From: Gammaproteobacteria bacterium
GTDB lineage: Bacteria; Pseudomonadota; Gammaproteobacteria; Pseudomonadales; Azotimanducaceae
Length of the DNA: 64,000 nt
Direction of reading: 5' to 3'
Assembly (NCBI GenBank): GCA_026707735.1
Contig: JAPOWH010000007.1
Location: 124,001-188,000, forward strand
In this document: in pieces, positions 17,285-30,155 of the stretch
Position numbering within the stretch: the stretch's first letter is position 1
Layout of the letters: every line of letters begins with the position of its first letter
Made by a program: the position numbers and the translations under genes
The notes under the pieces: model-generated
What the model was told of the DNA's origin: nothing
What the model saw: the letters and a program-made list of their open reading frames with translations, nothing else
Database searches by the model: none

Positions 17285-19519
17285 CTAGTCCGCTAGCTCC
17301 ACTTTGTCGACCTTGGTGAATCCTCTCGGGAGCTTGCGTCCGCGATTGGAGCGACGTCCCACATAGTCGACAAGACGTTGTGCTGTCAAAGTCATCGTTC
17401 GCTTGCCAGAAGTGATTCGCACCGAATCTTCCGCCCCAATACTAAGTGCGTGCGTGAGTTGATCCGCCTCGGTTGAGCCCTTGCCTCCAAGTCCAATCAA
17501 GCCGACTCCCATGCCGCGAGTGCGGGTGGGTATGGATTCCGATTCTAGGACCAGCATGCGCCCACCATCGGTCACTAGGATGACTCTTCCTTCATGCTGG
17601 ATTGCAGAAGGCGGAAGCAATTCCGCATCTTGGGGCAAAACAACGACAGATTTGCCCGATTTGACCTTAACGGCATCCGAAGGCAGTCCAAGAATGAACC
17701 CCTTCCCCTGGCTGTTAGCAACCAATACGTCCTTGGCTCCGCCAACGGTAAGACCCACAAATCGCGAGTCGGGTGGCGGAGATAAGCTGCTCGTCAACGG
17801 CTCCCCCTGCCCGCGCGCAGAGGGCAAGCTGTGCGCGGGCAATGAGTAGATTCGGCCCGTTGAATCGAAGAACAAGCATTGATCATTGGTCCGGGCACGC
17901 ACACTTGCAAGAAATTCGTCCCCCTCTCGATAGCTGAGCGCGTGCGGATCAACTTCGTGACCTTTTCCCGACCGAACCCAGCCTTTGCGAGATAGAACGA
18001 CCGTAATGGGCTCGTTGGAAATCAAATCCATTTCGGAAAAGGCAATTGACTCATTTGACCCTTGCTCGATCACCGTCCGGCGTTCGTCGCCAAATTCGTC
18101 GATCACGGCCTCGATTTCCTTGCGAATTAGAGTGTTCATGCGGCGAGTGGAATTCAACGTCGAGTCCAAATCTTGGCGTTCATCTGTCAACTTCAGCTTT
18201 TCCGATCGCAAACTTTCGTGCTCGAGTCGAGTAAGTTGGCGGACCCGCAAATCCAAGATCGCGTTAGCCTGCAATTCTGTCAGCGAGAACCGCTCCCTTA
18301 GTGCCGACTTGGGATCATCCTCCTCTCTGACAATGCGAATTACTTCATCGATGTTCAGGTGGGTGACCAATAGCCCGTCGATGATTTCCAATCGTCGATC
18401 AATTTGAGCAATCCGGTAGGTGATGCGTCGGCGCACAACGAGCTTGCGAAAGCGCAACCACTCGCTCAGAATTCCCTTTAGCGATAAGACGCGCGGACGC
18501 TGATCCAATCCAATGACGTTGAAGTTCAACCGGTAGCTGCGTTCAAGATCTGTGGTCGCATACAGATGGCTCATAAGTCTGTCCACATCCACGCGGGAAG
18601 ACCGTGGAATCAACACCAAGCGGGTGGGGTTTTCATGGTCCGATTCGTCTCGCAAATCCACCAGCATCGGCAATCGTTTCGCCGCCATTTGTTGCGCGAT
18701 CTGCTCAAGAATTCTTGAAGGAGAGCTTTGAAACGGAAGCTCTGTGACCACAATTTCGCCGTTTTCTCTTTCATAGTGTGCTCTGCACCGCACGACTCCC
18801 CGCCCAGACTCGTAGGCAGCCTCGATTTCCTCCCTTGAGGAAATCACCGAACCGCCGGTCGGAAAGTCCGGTCCCTGCACTATGTGCATGAGTTCGGCTA
18901 TGGAAGCACGTGGGTTCCTCAATAATTCAATGCATGCATTGCCGATTTCGCACAGATTGTGAGGCAGTACATCCGTTGCCATTCCGACCGCAATTCCCGT
19001 GCTTCCATTAAGCAGCAAGAACGGAACTCGAGCGGGCAGACACACAGGTTCCTGAAGCGTTCCATCGAAATTTGGAATGAAATCAACAGTGCCTTGGCCT
19101 ATCTCTGCATACAGAAGCGAAGCTTCCTTCGTGAGCCGAGCCTCGGTGTAGCGTTGTGCTGCGAAGGACTTTGGTTCATCGGGCGCACCCCAGTTTCCCT
19201 GGCCGTCAACCAAGGGATAGCGAAACGAAAACGGTTGCGACATGAGCACCATGGACTCGTAGCATGCATCTTCGCCATGAGGGTGGAACTTGCCAGTTAC
19301 ATCTCCGATCGTGCGGGCTGACTTAGCGTATTTGGCTTGAAAGGTGAACCCCAGTTGCTGCATGGCATAGATAATGCGTCGTTGAACTGGCTTAAGCCCA
19401 TCACCAATAAACGGCAAGGCGCGGTCATTGATGACATACATCGAATAATCGAGATACGCCTTTTCGGTATATTCGGCGAGCGCTAGCCGCTCGTCAGAAT
19501 CGAACAAATCCAGCGCCAT
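17285..19519 (-). CDS. parC: DNA topoisomerase IV subunit A
   Basis: Breakage-reunion subunit of topoisomerase IV, which decatenates replicated chromosomes. 744 residues: winged-helix and tower domains with the catalytic Tyr in AQRYTEARL (Y124), then a C-terminal beta-pinwheel with degenerate repeats. The quinolone-resistance region reads [15 protein letters not shown], so the position of E. coli Ser80 is Asp and the preceding residue is Glu; E. coli Glu84 is kept (E88). The gene follows parE by two bases. The order (yqiB)-cpdA-parE-parC resembles the E. coli locus without yqiA. Confidence 0.96.
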   Translation of the reverse strand: MALDLFDSDERLALAEYTEKAYLDYSMYVINDRALPFIGDGLKPVQRRIIYAMQQLGFTFQAKYAKSARTIGDVTGKFHPHGEDACYESMVLMSQPFSFRYPLVDGQGNWGAPDEPKSFAAQRYTEARLTKEASLLYAEIGQGTVDFIPNFDGTLQEPVCLPARVPFLLLNGSTGIAVGMATDVLPHNLCEIGNACIELLRNPRASIAELMHIVQGPDFPTGGSVISSREEIEAAYESGRGVVRCRAHYERENGEIVVTELPFQSSPSRILEQIAQQMAAKRLPMLVDLRDESDHENPTRLVLIPRSSRVDVDRLMSHLYATTDLERSYRLNFNVIGLDQRPRVLSLKGILSEWLRFRKLVVRRRITYRIAQIDRRLEIIDGLLVTHLNIDEVIRIVREEDDPKSALRERFSLTELQANAILDLRVRQLTRLEHESLRSEKLKLTDERQDLDSTLNSTRRMNTLIRKEIEAVIDEFGDERRTVIEQGSNESIAFSEMDLISNEPITVVLSRKGWVRSGKGHEVDPHALSYREGDEFLASVRARTNDQCLFFDSTGRIYSLPAHSLPSARGQGEPLTSSLSPPPDSRFVGLTVGGAKDVLVANSQGKGFILGLPSDAVKVKSGKSVVVLPQDAELLPPSAIQHEGRVILVTDGGRMLVLESESIPTRTRGMGVGLIGLGGKGSTEADQLTHALSIGAEDSVRITSGKRTMTLTAQRLVDYVGRRSNRGRKLPRGFTKVDKVELAD

Positions 19520-19521
19520 AG

Positions 19522-21480
19522 CTAGGCTCCGTTTGTCAATTCAGCGTCCTGCAGCGAGAGGTGCGAAATGTCAGTGGAAGCCGTGTGGTGGAGCCCAGCC
19601 TGATCTCCCTTCGCTTCGAGCCAATTCCTTCGGTCGGCAGCTCGCTTTTTGGCCAGCATCATGTCCATGACCTTGAAGGTCTCGTCAGCTTGCTCAATGT
19701 AGAGTTGCGCCAGTTTTCTGGTTGCTGGCGCCATGGTAGTCTCGCGTAGCTGCAGAGGATTCATCTCTCCCAATCCCTTGAATCGCTGTACAACAGGAGT
19801 CGAGCGGGATTTTTCTGCTACAAGGCGATCCAACACTCCTTGCTTTTCCGCATCGTCAATTGCGTAATACACCTTTTTCCCAACATCAATCCGATAGAGG
19901 GGTGGTAGTGCAACGTACACGTGCCCCGATTCCACCAAGGCGGGAAAATGCCGCAGAAAGAGTGCACATAGAAGAGTCGCGATGTGAGCTCCGTCGGAGT
20001 CGGCATCCGCCAATATGCAAATCTTGTTGTAGCGCAAGTTGTCTAGGTTATCGCTACCCGGTTCTACAGCAATGGCGTGTGCGATATCTAGCACTGTCTG
20101 CGAAGCCAACACTGAACTCGTATCGACTTCCCACGTATTGAGGATTTTTCCTCGCAGCGGAAGTACCGCCTGAAAATCTCTGTCTCGTGCTTGCTTTGCA
20201 GATCCTCCTGCCGAGTCCCCTTCCACAAGAAAAAGCTCGGACCGCTCTGCTTCCTGCGACGTGCAGTCGGCAAGCTTGCCAGGTAGAGCTGGTCCTGACA
20301 CAAGGGACTTTCGCTTGACCTTCTTGGATGCTTGAAGGCGTTTCTGTGCTGAATCTATTGCAATTTCCGCAATGACTTCGCCGTCGTGCGGATGTTCGTT
20401 TAACCACAAGCTAAACGATGCTTTGGCAACGCCACCTATAAAGGCTGTTGCTTCACGAGAACTCAGTCGCTCCTTGGTCTGTCCGCTAAATTGCGGATCT
20501 TCGAGTTTGGCTGAGAGAACGAAGGAGCAGCGATCCAAAACGTCGTCCGCTGTTATCTTGACGCCGCGAGGCAACATCTTGCGGAAATCACAAAACTCAC
20601 GCATGGCATCCGTGAGGCCAGCTCGCAGGCCGTTTACATGGGCGCCTCCTTGCGGAGTCGGTATTAGATTCACATAGCTCTCGACAACCTGATCCTCGCG
20701 TTCGCTAGTCCAAGTAATCGCCCACTCGACGGCTTCCTTCTCTCCTTCTGCGTGATGTGTGAAAGGTTCCTGGGGTCTACGTTCGCCCTCGATGTTCTCT
20801 GTGAGATAGCCTTCAAGTCCTCGCTCATAAAGCCATGTTTCGGTGTTTTTCTCACCATCGTCGCCGTAAGTCGTTAGATTGACGGTCAATCCGCGGCAAA
20901 GTATTGCTTTTGCCCGCATTACATGCCGCAACTTGGAGAGTGAGATCTGCTCCGACTCAAAGAAGCCCCCGTCAGGAAAAAACGTCACCACAGTACCAGC
21001 AAGCCGCTTGGCAACGCTCGCAACGACTCGTAGTGGACCTTTACTGACGCCGTTCTCGAATCTCTGAAAATAGACGTTTCCGTTCTGTCGAACCTCTACT
21101 TCCAACCAGCGTGAAAGAGCATTGACCACTGACACGCCCACACCATGCAATCCGCCCGCAAAGCGATAGGACTCATTGTCAAATTTTGCTCCGGCGTGAA
21201 GAGTCGACATGATTAGCTCTACGCCGCTCATTTGGTATTCCGGATGCACGTCAACTGGCATGCCGCGACCATCGTCCGCTACGGAAATGGACCCGTCTGG
21301 CCGCAATTCGACGTCGATGAGCGAACCAAAGCCCGCCAACACCTCGTCCACGCTATTGTCGACAACTTCCTGAATCAGGTGATTCGGACGTTGCGTATCC
21401 GTGTACATGCCGGGTCTGCGGCGCACTGGTTCCAGTCCTTCCAGGACCTCTATCGATTCGGCTGTGTATTCCTTACTCAA
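19522..21480 (-). CDS. parE: DNA topoisomerase IV subunit B
   Basis: ATPase subunit of topoisomerase IV, 652 residues. The GHKL ATP-binding site is seen in [26 protein letters not shown] and [15 protein letters not shown]. The transducer domain follows, then the TOPRIM domain with [17 protein letters not shown] and DADSDGAHI, and a final PQLRETTM-like segment that binds ParC. It reads as one unit with cpdA upstream and parC downstream. Confidence 0.96.
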   Translation of the reverse strand: MSKEYTAESIEVLEGLEPVRRRPGMYTDTQRPNHLIQEVVDNSVDEVLAGFGSLIDVELRPDGSISVADDGRGMPVDVHPEYQMSGVELIMSTLHAGAKFDNESYRFAGGLHGVGVSVVNALSRWLEVEVRQNGNVYFQRFENGVSKGPLRVVASVAKRLAGTVVTFFPDGGFFESEQISLSKLRHVMRAKAILCRGLTVNLTTYGDDGEKNTETWLYERGLEGYLTENIEGERRPQEPFTHHAEGEKEAVEWAITWTSEREDQVVESYVNLIPTPQGGAHVNGLRAGLTDAMREFCDFRKMLPRGVKITADDVLDRCSFVLSAKLEDPQFSGQTKERLSSREATAFIGGVAKASFSLWLNEHPHDGEVIAEIAIDSAQKRLQASKKVKRKSLVSGPALPGKLADCTSQEAERSELFLVEGDSAGGSAKQARDRDFQAVLPLRGKILNTWEVDTSSVLASQTVLDIAHAIAVEPGSDNLDNLRYNKICILADADSDGAHIATLLCALFLRHFPALVESGHVYVALPPLYRIDVGKKVYYAIDDAEKQGVLDRLVAEKSRSTPVVQRFKGLGEMNPLQLRETTMAPATRKLAQLYIEQADETFKVMDMMLAKKRAADRRNWLEAKGDQAGLHHTASTDISHLSLQDAELTNGA

Positions 21481-21496
21481 TGACCTTATCCTCTGG

Positions 21497-22237
21497 TTAA
21501 GCCGTACCTAATCTGACTACTTCCGTTTGAATCGTTCCATCGTCAAACAACGTGAGCCAACGCCAACCTGGTGGCGCACTATCTAACGCGAACTGCTCAA
21601 CGTCTCGTGCGAACTGCCAGCACGTTGATGGAGTCGCCAAACATCGCACACCCTCAATCGTGCCATCGAATTCCTGGTGGATGTGTCCGCACAGATAGGT
21701 CTTCGACCCTTTAGCATGTTGCTTAAGAATAGAAATGACCTGCCCTCCGTTGTCTACTCGGTGAGCATCCAACCACTTTGCGCCTACGTCGACAATGGGA
21801 TGGTGTCCAATGACCACAACGTGGCGTTCAGCGGCAAGCAAATCTGCCTCCAACTGGTCAATGTTTTGCTGCGTCACATGGCCCGCGACCTCGCCATCTA
21901 TGTGAGTGTCCAGGCAGACAACGGTCCATGATCCCAGCGTGCACGAGCAAACCGGGAAGATCTCCCTCATCAGTTCGCCAGAGTCGTGATTTCCGGGTAT
22001 AACAAGTAGATTACCAGAATATCGTGCATGTACGGCGCCAAGAAAGCGTTCATAGGTTTCGCGCACTGGTTCCTGCGCGATGTCGCCAGTCGCCACAAGA
22101 ATGTCTGGTGTTCTACGAGCCAGCGCCTTGTCAAGAATGGCGTTCAAGTTACTGGCAGGCGAGATGCCATTCTTTGATGCACTTTGATCTACGAACAAGT
22201 GCGTATCAGTAACTTGCAACAGATGCAAACTACCCAT
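21497..22237 (-). CDS. cpdA: 3',5'-cyclic-AMP phosphodiesterase CpdA (calcineurin-like)
   Basis: Metallophosphoesterase that hydrolyses cAMP and so tunes CRP signalling. The 246-residue sequence has the two-metal motifs in order: QVTDTHLF, ATGDIAQ, IPGNHDSGE, VIGHHPIVD and LCGHIHQEFDG. Its place between yqiB (DUF1249) and parE is the same as in E. coli, which supports CpdA over other members of the superfamily. Confidence 0.92.
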   Translation of the reverse strand: MGSLHLLQVTDTHLFVDQSASKNGISPASNLNAILDKALARRTPDILVATGDIAQEPVRETYERFLGAVHARYSGNLLVIPGNHDSGELMREIFPVCSCTLGSWTVVCLDTHIDGEVAGHVTQQNIDQLEADLLAAERHVVVIGHHPIVDVGAKWLDAHRVDNGGQVISILKQHAKGSKTYLCGHIHQEFDGTIEGVRCLATPSTCWQFARDVEQFALDSAPPGWRWLTLFDDGTIQTEVVRLGTA

Positions 22238-22287
22238 ATGTTAGATTGTGCCCCTTCCAGTACAACGGCACTCAGTGTCTCTCAAGA

Positions 22288-22743
22288 TCAGTTCGCGAGA
22301 GACAGCTTGTCGTTGCTTGACTGATCTTTGTCGGTTCGCCCTCTCCTTAGGCAAAGGGTCAATAGCTCTCCCAAGAATCGATTTATTTGCACCTTCTCGT
22401 CTGGCGTACGCATTTTTGTATTTGGATACTCGTAGCGCGCGGCAAATTGTCGTTGACCTTGGAAGCTAACCACTTCGGCACACTGCATGTCGTGATAGGC
22501 ACGCACAACCAGCATCAGGTCGCGAATTCCTGCTGGCATGCGTTGGAATATTGTCACCGTGGTTGTGTAACGGCAGTCTTCCGATATCGCGAACCGAATT
22601 GCCTCTCCCACTGAGTTCACGAGAACCGAAATCTCCCTCAGTTCTCCTGACCCGAGATCCATCATGAGTTTGCACAAACGCGCGTAGTTCGCATCGCATT
22701 CCGCAAGATGCGAAAACAGGTCGAAGCGATAGCGTCTGGACAA
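22288..22743 (-). CDS. yqiB: DUF1249 family protein (YqiB)
   Basis: 151 residues matching E. coli YqiB over its length: an N-terminal FSHLAECDANYARL helix, CRYTTTVTIFQ, MLVVRAYHDMQCAEV, FAARYEYPN and DEKVQINRFLGELL. The function of the family is not established. It is the first gene of the yqiB-cpdA-parE-parC run, as in enterobacteria. The frame begins with TTG at 22743 and has no nearby ATG that would keep the conserved N-terminus. Confidence 0.88.
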   Translation of the reverse strand: MSRRYRFDLFSHLAECDANYARLCKLMMDLGSGELREISVLVNSVGEAIRFAISEDCRYTTTVTIFQRMPAGIRDLMLVVRAYHDMQCAEVVSFQGQRQFAARYEYPNTKMRTPDEKVQINRFLGELLTLCLRRGRTDKDQSSNDKLSLAN

Positions 22744-25453
<2,710 letters not shown>

Positions 25454-25463
25454 ACTAAAGATG

Positions 25464-25497
25464 AAAGGGCGTTCCACCGCTAGACGGAACGCCCTTT
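25464..25497 (+). terminator. Rho-independent-like terminator of katG
   Basis: A perfect 12-base stem (AAAGGGCGTTCC paired with GGAACGCCCTTT, arms 25464-25475 and 25486-25497) with a 10-base loop, 11 bases after the katG stop. The A-run before and T-run after the GC stem let it work in both directions. The MATE gene converges from the other side. Confidence 0.85.
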
Positions 25498-25630
25498 CCC
25501 GCTGGCTTGTGTATGCCGCAATTACCTCTGGCAACCCCCGTTTCGATGAGTTGATTGCGTCAACTCCTCAATCAAGTCCGATTCAGTTCCTGAATTCTCG
25601 CTGACGCGCCTCTCATCTCTCCAAGAACGT

Positions 25631-27064
25631 TCACGAACCAACAATCTGGTCGCTTGGTTCGGTCTCTTCCATACGCAACCGCGATGCTGGTTGAGAATTG
25701 CGGGCGGACACCAGTTGAATGTTCTTGGAAACCCATGCGACGCGGGCAAGCAACAATAGTGCAGCCAATGCAAGGCCAGCTATGAGCCCCCACCAAAATC
25801 CGATCACCCCCAGCCCTTCAAAAGTACCGATTCCAAATGCTAAGGCTATGCCAAGAGGCATTCCAACGATCCAGTACGCCAGCAATACAAGCACCATGGG
25901 CACATTTGCATCCTTAAATCCCCGCAGCGTACCGATGGCAGTAACTTGGCTTGCATCGAACAATTGAAAGAAAGCGCACATTAGAAGAAGCGTCGCCGCG
26001 ACTCCTAGTACGGTCGCATCGTCCGAGTACAACGACACTATGGGAGTCCTGCCAATAAAGAGAACGATGGCAATTCCCAATCCAACGAGTAGGGAAATCA
26101 CTATTGCCACCAACATCGTCCTGCGTGCGACTCGAAAGTTTTGAGCACCTACAACTGCACCAACGCGAATGGTCGTGGCCAGGCTGAGGGCAAGTGGAAT
26201 CATGAATCCTATGCTGGCAACATTCATAGCAATCTGATGTGCGGCAACTGCTTCCACGCCCAATCGACCTATGAGTAACGTGACAGCAGAGAAGAACGAC
26301 ACTTCAATGAAGATTACTCCACCCATGGGCAATCCAAGACGCACTAGACGACCAATTGCTACCCAGTCTGGCCACTCGATGCCATTGAAGAATCCCGATT
26401 TCACTATCCTCGTCACACGCACAGCAACGAGTGCCCCAAGCAGCTGGAACCACATCGTCGCCGCAGTTGCCCAACCGCAGCCAACCCCGCCCAATCCTTC
26501 AAAGTCTCCCATCCCAAAGACTAGAACGTACGTCAGTGGAACCTTGAGAACGAGCGCAGACAGCACAATCACCATGGTGGGAACGGTCATCCCCATTCCT
26601 TCGCACAGGTTTCTTAGCACCAGATAGCCCAGCAGACCAAATATGCCGTAGCTCTGTGCGCGCAAAAACTCCACCGAAATAGGAATGGCACGTGGGTCCA
26701 CTTCAAGCAACCGATACAACGGCTCGACGTTTCTCAATACGAAGAAGACCACAACGCCCAAGAAGGCTCCCAACCAGATTGCTTGTCTTGCCACTGCCCC
26801 CGTTTCGGCAACTCGTCCAGCACCGTAGAGTTGAGCGATTGTCGGTGTGACGGCAAGCAACGTTCCGGTCAACAGAAGCATGATGGGCCAATAGAGTCCC
26901 GTACCCAATCCCACGCCGGCCAAATCCTCGGCACCATAGCGTCCCGCCATGACAACATCCACCACAGACATTCCCATTTGCGACACTTGGGCAACCATGA
27001 GAGGTGCTCCGAGAACCGACAGAAATCTTGCTTCTCGCAAGTAGCTAAGCAAACGTCGATTCAC
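25631..27064 (-). CDS. MATE family multidrug efflux protein (NorM-like)
   Basis: 477-residue membrane protein with 12 predicted hydrophobic segments in two pseudo-symmetric halves, as in NorM/MdtK. The family opening PLMVAQVSQMGMSVVDVVMAGRYG is close to that of NorM, and the second half repeats it (FIEVSFFSAVTLLIGRLG). It uses a Na+ or H+ gradient to export cationic compounds. The start is GTG at 27064, with GGAAAG upstream; no early ATG retains TM1. It converges on katG. The substrate cannot be read from sequence. Confidence 0.92.
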   Translation of the reverse strand: MNRRLLSYLREARFLSVLGAPLMVAQVSQMGMSVVDVVMAGRYGAEDLAGVGLGTGLYWPIMLLLTGTLLAVTPTIAQLYGAGRVAETGAVARQAIWLGAFLGVVVFFVLRNVEPLYRLLEVDPRAIPISVEFLRAQSYGIFGLLGYLVLRNLCEGMGMTVPTMVIVLSALVLKVPLTYVLVFGMGDFEGLGGVGCGWATAATMWFQLLGALVAVRVTRIVKSGFFNGIEWPDWVAIGRLVRLGLPMGGVIFIEVSFFSAVTLLIGRLGVEAVAAHQIAMNVASIGFMIPLALSLATTIRVGAVVGAQNFRVARRTMLVAIVISLLVGLGIAIVLFIGRTPIVSLYSDDATVLGVAATLLLMCAFFQLFDASQVTAIGTLRGFKDANVPMVLVLLAYWIVGMPLGIALAFGIGTFEGLGVIGFWWGLIAGLALAALLLLARVAWVSKNIQLVSARNSQPASRLRMEETEPSDQIVGS

Positions 27065-27378
27065 TAGTCTTTCCGTTTCCGCTTACATACATAGCCATTG
27101 AGAATTCGTCGTTGTCTTGAAGCTGGCCTGTTCCCAACTATGGAATAGAGTTAGGTATCGAGTTGCATGATTGTTGAACAGAACTTTCGATGAGACTCGA
27201 AAGCTCCTGCACCCACTGCTGCGAGATGTATTTTCCAAATGCTGGCGAATCGCAACAGCGACAATGCCGAAGAGAGCTCGCAACGCATAGACACCCATAA
27301 CACCTCCGTAGTTCCACGTGCCGTAATACAGGCGTTAAGATTGTCGGTGAATTCCACTACGACGTTCCTCACATCGAA
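27065..27378. other. Intergenic region between the MATE gene and the M28-like gene
   Basis: 314 bases between two divergent genes. Nothing beyond presumed promoters is recognised. The downstream gene's frame stays open up to 27301 but has no ATG or GTG there, only a TTG at 27379. Confidence 0.35.
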
Positions 27379-28521
27379 TTGACATCTGTCAGTGAACATC
27401 CACGAATCCGCCGGTGGCTTGACCTTTGGGACAGCTCGAACCAGCATCGCACCGGGACAACCGGAGATCGTGAAACATCTAATTGGCTTGCGCAAGAGCT
27501 CTCGAGCCTAGGTGCGACCCCCACAGTCAAAGTATTTCCGTTTCGTCGACGCGTGCCGACAAATGCCCATGTAACCGTGGGTTCCAACGTTATCGAAGGC
27601 ACCCCGCTTTTCGATGGCGGAACAACACATGCAACTGGAGTTACAGGTCGGCTCAGCCAGTCCGAAGAGAGTGGCACCCTAGTTGTAGTGGATGCATCGC
27701 AACGTCAAAATGCGTTGGCAACCTTACGCCGTAGCCGCAATATTTGCGGCATCGTCGTCATTTCTGGACTATCTACCCCCGGGCTTGCCCTGCTAAATGC
27801 AGACTCATACGAAAACCCGTTTGGACCTCCTGTTTTGCAAGTATCGTCGGAGTATGCCAAGACTCTCCTATTGGCTGCGGGGAAAGGCGTCGAAGCAAAT
27901 CTTACGGTTAGTTTTCAGTGTGAGGACACCCATGCAACCAATGTGCAGACCGAATTCTGCGGCAGCAATACCAAACTTGCCCCGCTTGTGGTGATGACAC
28001 CGAAGAGTGCATGGTACACCTGCACTGCGGAGCGAATCGGCGGCATCGTTGCGTGGCTTGAATGCGTCCGTCACTTTGTCTCGCATCCGCCAATTCGAGA
28101 TGTGATCCTCACAGCCAACACTGGCCATGAACTTGGGCACATTGGCCTAAAACGATTTCTTGAGGAGAATGATCGGCTACTAACCGGAGCCAAACTGTGG
28201 ATTCATCTAGGCGCTAACTTTGCCGCTAAGGACTCTCGCATCAGGCTACAAGGCTCAGACGCACAATACATAGCAATTCTTGACTCTCGGTTGACAGAGC
28301 GTGCTATTCGCAAAGCGGACGTTGTTCGACCTGGCACCCGTCCGGGAGGTGAAGCACAGAACATTTTCGACGGTGGCGGAAGCTACGTTTCGATATTGGG
28401 TTCCAATCGACTGTTCCACCACCCAGAAGACAGGATCGAATCAAATGTTGACTACGAACGTATGGTGCAAATCAAAGATGCAATAGTCGAGTCTGCTAAA
28501 ACTTGGGCTAGCAATGTTTGA
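27379..28521 (+). CDS. M28-like peptidase homologue with altered metal site
   Basis: A 380-residue protein resembling the M28 aminopeptidase fold with a PA-like insert (about residues 60-185, VEANLTVSF region). The family GEE segment appears as ANTGHELGHIGLKRFLE and the C-terminal His region as LFHHPEDRIESNVDY. The first metal motif (HxD and the later DDN-like Asp) is replaced by VVMTPKSAWYTCTAERIGG, so the dizinc site looks incomplete. No signal peptide is seen. The start is TTG at 27379. The end overlaps the pseudouridine synthase start by eight bases, so the two are co-expressed. It may be a non-catalytic or differently metallated member; the family call is moderate. Confidence 0.6.
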   Translation: MTSVSEHPRIRRWLDLWDSSNQHRTGTTGDRETSNWLAQELSSLGATPTVKVFPFRRRVPTNAHVTVGSNVIEGTPLFDGGTTHATGVTGRLSQSEESGTLVVVDASQRQNALATLRRSRNICGIVVISGLSTPGLALLNADSYENPFGPPVLQVSSEYAKTLLLAAGKGVEANLTVSFQCEDTHATNVQTEFCGSNTKLAPLVVMTPKSAWYTCTAERIGGIVAWLECVRHFVSHPPIRDVILTANTGHELGHIGLKRFLEENDRLLTGAKLWIHLGANFAAKDSRIRLQGSDAQYIAILDSRLTERAIRKADVVRPGTRPGGEAQNIFDGGGSYVSILGSNRLFHHPEDRIESNVDYERMVQIKDAIVESAKTWASNV

Positions 28522-29185
28522 AGTACTCTGCGAAACCGATGATTTCGTGGCGATCGAAAAGCCAAGCGGCGTGAGCGTACTAAGAGATCGCGCGGGACTT
28601 CCCAATTTGTTCGACGTCATTCGAGAGCAATTTCCTGAAGCAAAACTAGTTCATCGACTGGACAAGGGCACAAGCGGCATTCTGATCGTCGCGAGAACGA
28701 AAGAGTTTCAAGCCTTTGCATCGCGCCAATTTGCTAAGAGAAAAGTCCGCAAGTTCTATGTCGCAGTGGTTGCGGGTCACATCGCCAGCGGGAGATCACT
28801 CACCATCGATCTGCCCTTGAACCCTGGTCGCAAGGGCCGATTCCGCGTCGCTGGTTTGCGCGAAGAGATTCGCTCTCGTCGCGAAGGCTGGTTTATAGAT
28901 TCATCTCTGGGTCACCCCAGCACTACACGCGTTCGAGTCTTGGCAATCGGTCCCCGTAGGAGCTTGGTTCTCATACAGCCACTGTCTGGTCGAACCCATC
29001 AAGTCCGAGTCCATTTGGCATGGATCGGGCATGCGATTGTCGGCGACACTCTCTATGGCGCGCCGAGGTCGAATGAGCAGGCATGGCCACGCATGCTATT
29101 GCATAGTTCACGCATTTGTCTCGCTGATCAGTGCAACCTCAAGAGTGTGCCGCCAGACGAGTTCTGGCAATCGGTTCAATCTTGA
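28514..29185 (+). CDS. RluA-family pseudouridine synthase
   Basis: Isomerises uridine in rRNA or tRNA. 223 residues, so it is the short form without an S4 RNA-binding domain. The catalytic Asp is in LVHRLDKGTSGILIVAR (about residues 51-67), and the closing motif GRTHQVRVHLAWIGHAIVGD is clear. The length is like TruC/RluA or YqcB; the target base cannot be inferred. It overlaps the preceding M28-like gene by eight bases. Confidence 0.92.
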   Translation: MFEVLCETDDFVAIEKPSGVSVLRDRAGLPNLFDVIREQFPEAKLVHRLDKGTSGILIVARTKEFQAFASRQFAKRKVRKFYVAVVAGHIASGRSLTIDLPLNPGRKGRFRVAGLREEIRSRREGWFIDSSLGHPSTTRVRVLAIGPRRSLVLIQPLSGRTHQVRVHLAWIGHAIVGDTLYGAPRSNEQAWPRMLLHSSRICLADQCNLKSVPPDEFWQSVQS

Positions 29186-29233
29186 CTAGGTGTAGCAGCA
29201 CGCTCACTAACCAATCATTCGCTAGTGCCTTGA

Positions 29234-29656
29234 CTAGAGAGGATCCTCCTTGGTGGTCAGGCGACGTGTGAGCACAAATCCAGCCGCCGCCAATCCCCAT
29301 GAGCGTGTCAGCACCAGCGTGGCCGCTGCGACACCGCCGCTAATCAAGTATGAAGCAAGTTGCGGGCTTTTTCCGCGACCCGTTGTCGCTCGCGATATGG
29401 TGTGCTCGCAGTTGTTGGTAAAAAGGTTGTATGGACGGTCGGACCGGTCTCGATAGCTACGCAAAGCCTCGTCCCGCTCAAACTCGTTCGTCGCGTGTAC
29501 TGACATGCGCCGGTTCTTTTGGAATTCGTGCATCGTGGAAACATGCTCGCCCTTGAATGGTGTGTTGTGATAGACACGACCGTCCTCAAGAACGAGTCCC
29601 CTGTGCATCAATACGCCCTTGCGTCGCGAGACTATGTCGCCAGGCTGGTAGTCCAT
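29234..29656 (-). CDS. LRAT-domain (NlpC/P60 superfamily) protein with C-terminal membrane segment
   Basis: 140 residues. The LRAT/H-rev107 fold is shown by the opening YQPGDIVSRRKG, by MHRGLVLEDGRVYHN (H18 and H30) and by the catalytic cysteine box TNNCEHTISRA (C83). These are the circularly permuted papain-like His-His-Cys residues. A hydrophobic stretch (about 100-130) could anchor it in the membrane. In animals the family transfers or removes acyl chains on retinol and phospholipids. A bacterial member could be an acyltransferase, phospholipase or amidase. It stands alone, downstream of a cytochrome c gene on the same strand. Confidence 0.75.
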   Translation of the reverse strand: MDYQPGDIVSRRKGVLMHRGLVLEDGRVYHNTPFKGEHVSTMHEFQKNRRMSVHATNEFERDEALRSYRDRSDRPYNLFTNNCEHTISRATTGRGKSPQLASYLISGGVAAATLVLTRSWGLAAAGFVLTRRLTTKEDPL

Positions 29657-29729
29657 TTGCTCGTTCTCAAAACAACTCGTTCGGATGACAAGGCAACGAT
29701 AGCACAGGTTCGAGTGATTTCGGCATTTG

Positions 29730-30155
29730 TTAATCCTGTGACTCCGCTGGTTGTTCGGAGTTCAACTCACTTGATTGCTCGACATCCAAAGCTTGGATCA
29801 TGTAGTCGATGGCGTCTTCCAACTCCTCATCGGTACACCCAGTGCACAACCCTTTCTTGGGCATGCCGGGAGGCATTCCCTTGATGGTGTTCTCCAACAA
29901 AACATCCCTGCCTTTGGCGATACGCGGCTCCCAGTCCTCTGCATTTCCGAAAATTGGCGAATTCGCCAAACCCCCTTGATGACAGCTTCGACAGTACTTG
30001 CGATAGACTGCATATCCTGGGTGCTTGCGGTCTATAGTAGAGTCAGATCCCGATTTTGAGCACCCTGCGATAGTCACGAAGCTACTCGTCGCGAAGACCC
30101 CAAGCACCATTGCTAACAACCAAGATTTCGCTAGATTTCTGCGAAATTCACGCAT
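29730..30155 (-). CDS. Cytochrome c5-like lipoprotein
   Basis: 141 residues. The N-terminus has a membrane segment ending in the lipobox VTIAGC (C32), so it is probably a lipid-anchored periplasmic protein. One heme site CRSCH (C55, C58, H59) and a likely axial Met in GMPPGMPKKG identify a class I monoheme cytochrome. A second Cys pair (LCTGC) near the C-terminus is typical of the c5 group, where it forms a disulfide. It probably carries electrons in respiration. The C-terminal tail is acidic and low in complexity. Confidence 0.88.
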   Translation of the reverse strand: MREFRRNLAKSWLLAMVLGVFATSSFVTIAGCSKSGSDSTIDRKHPGYAVYRKYCRSCHQGGLANSPIFGNAEDWEPRIAKGRDVLLENTIKGMPPGMPKKGLCTGCTDEELEDAIDYMIQALDVEQSSELNSEQPAESQD

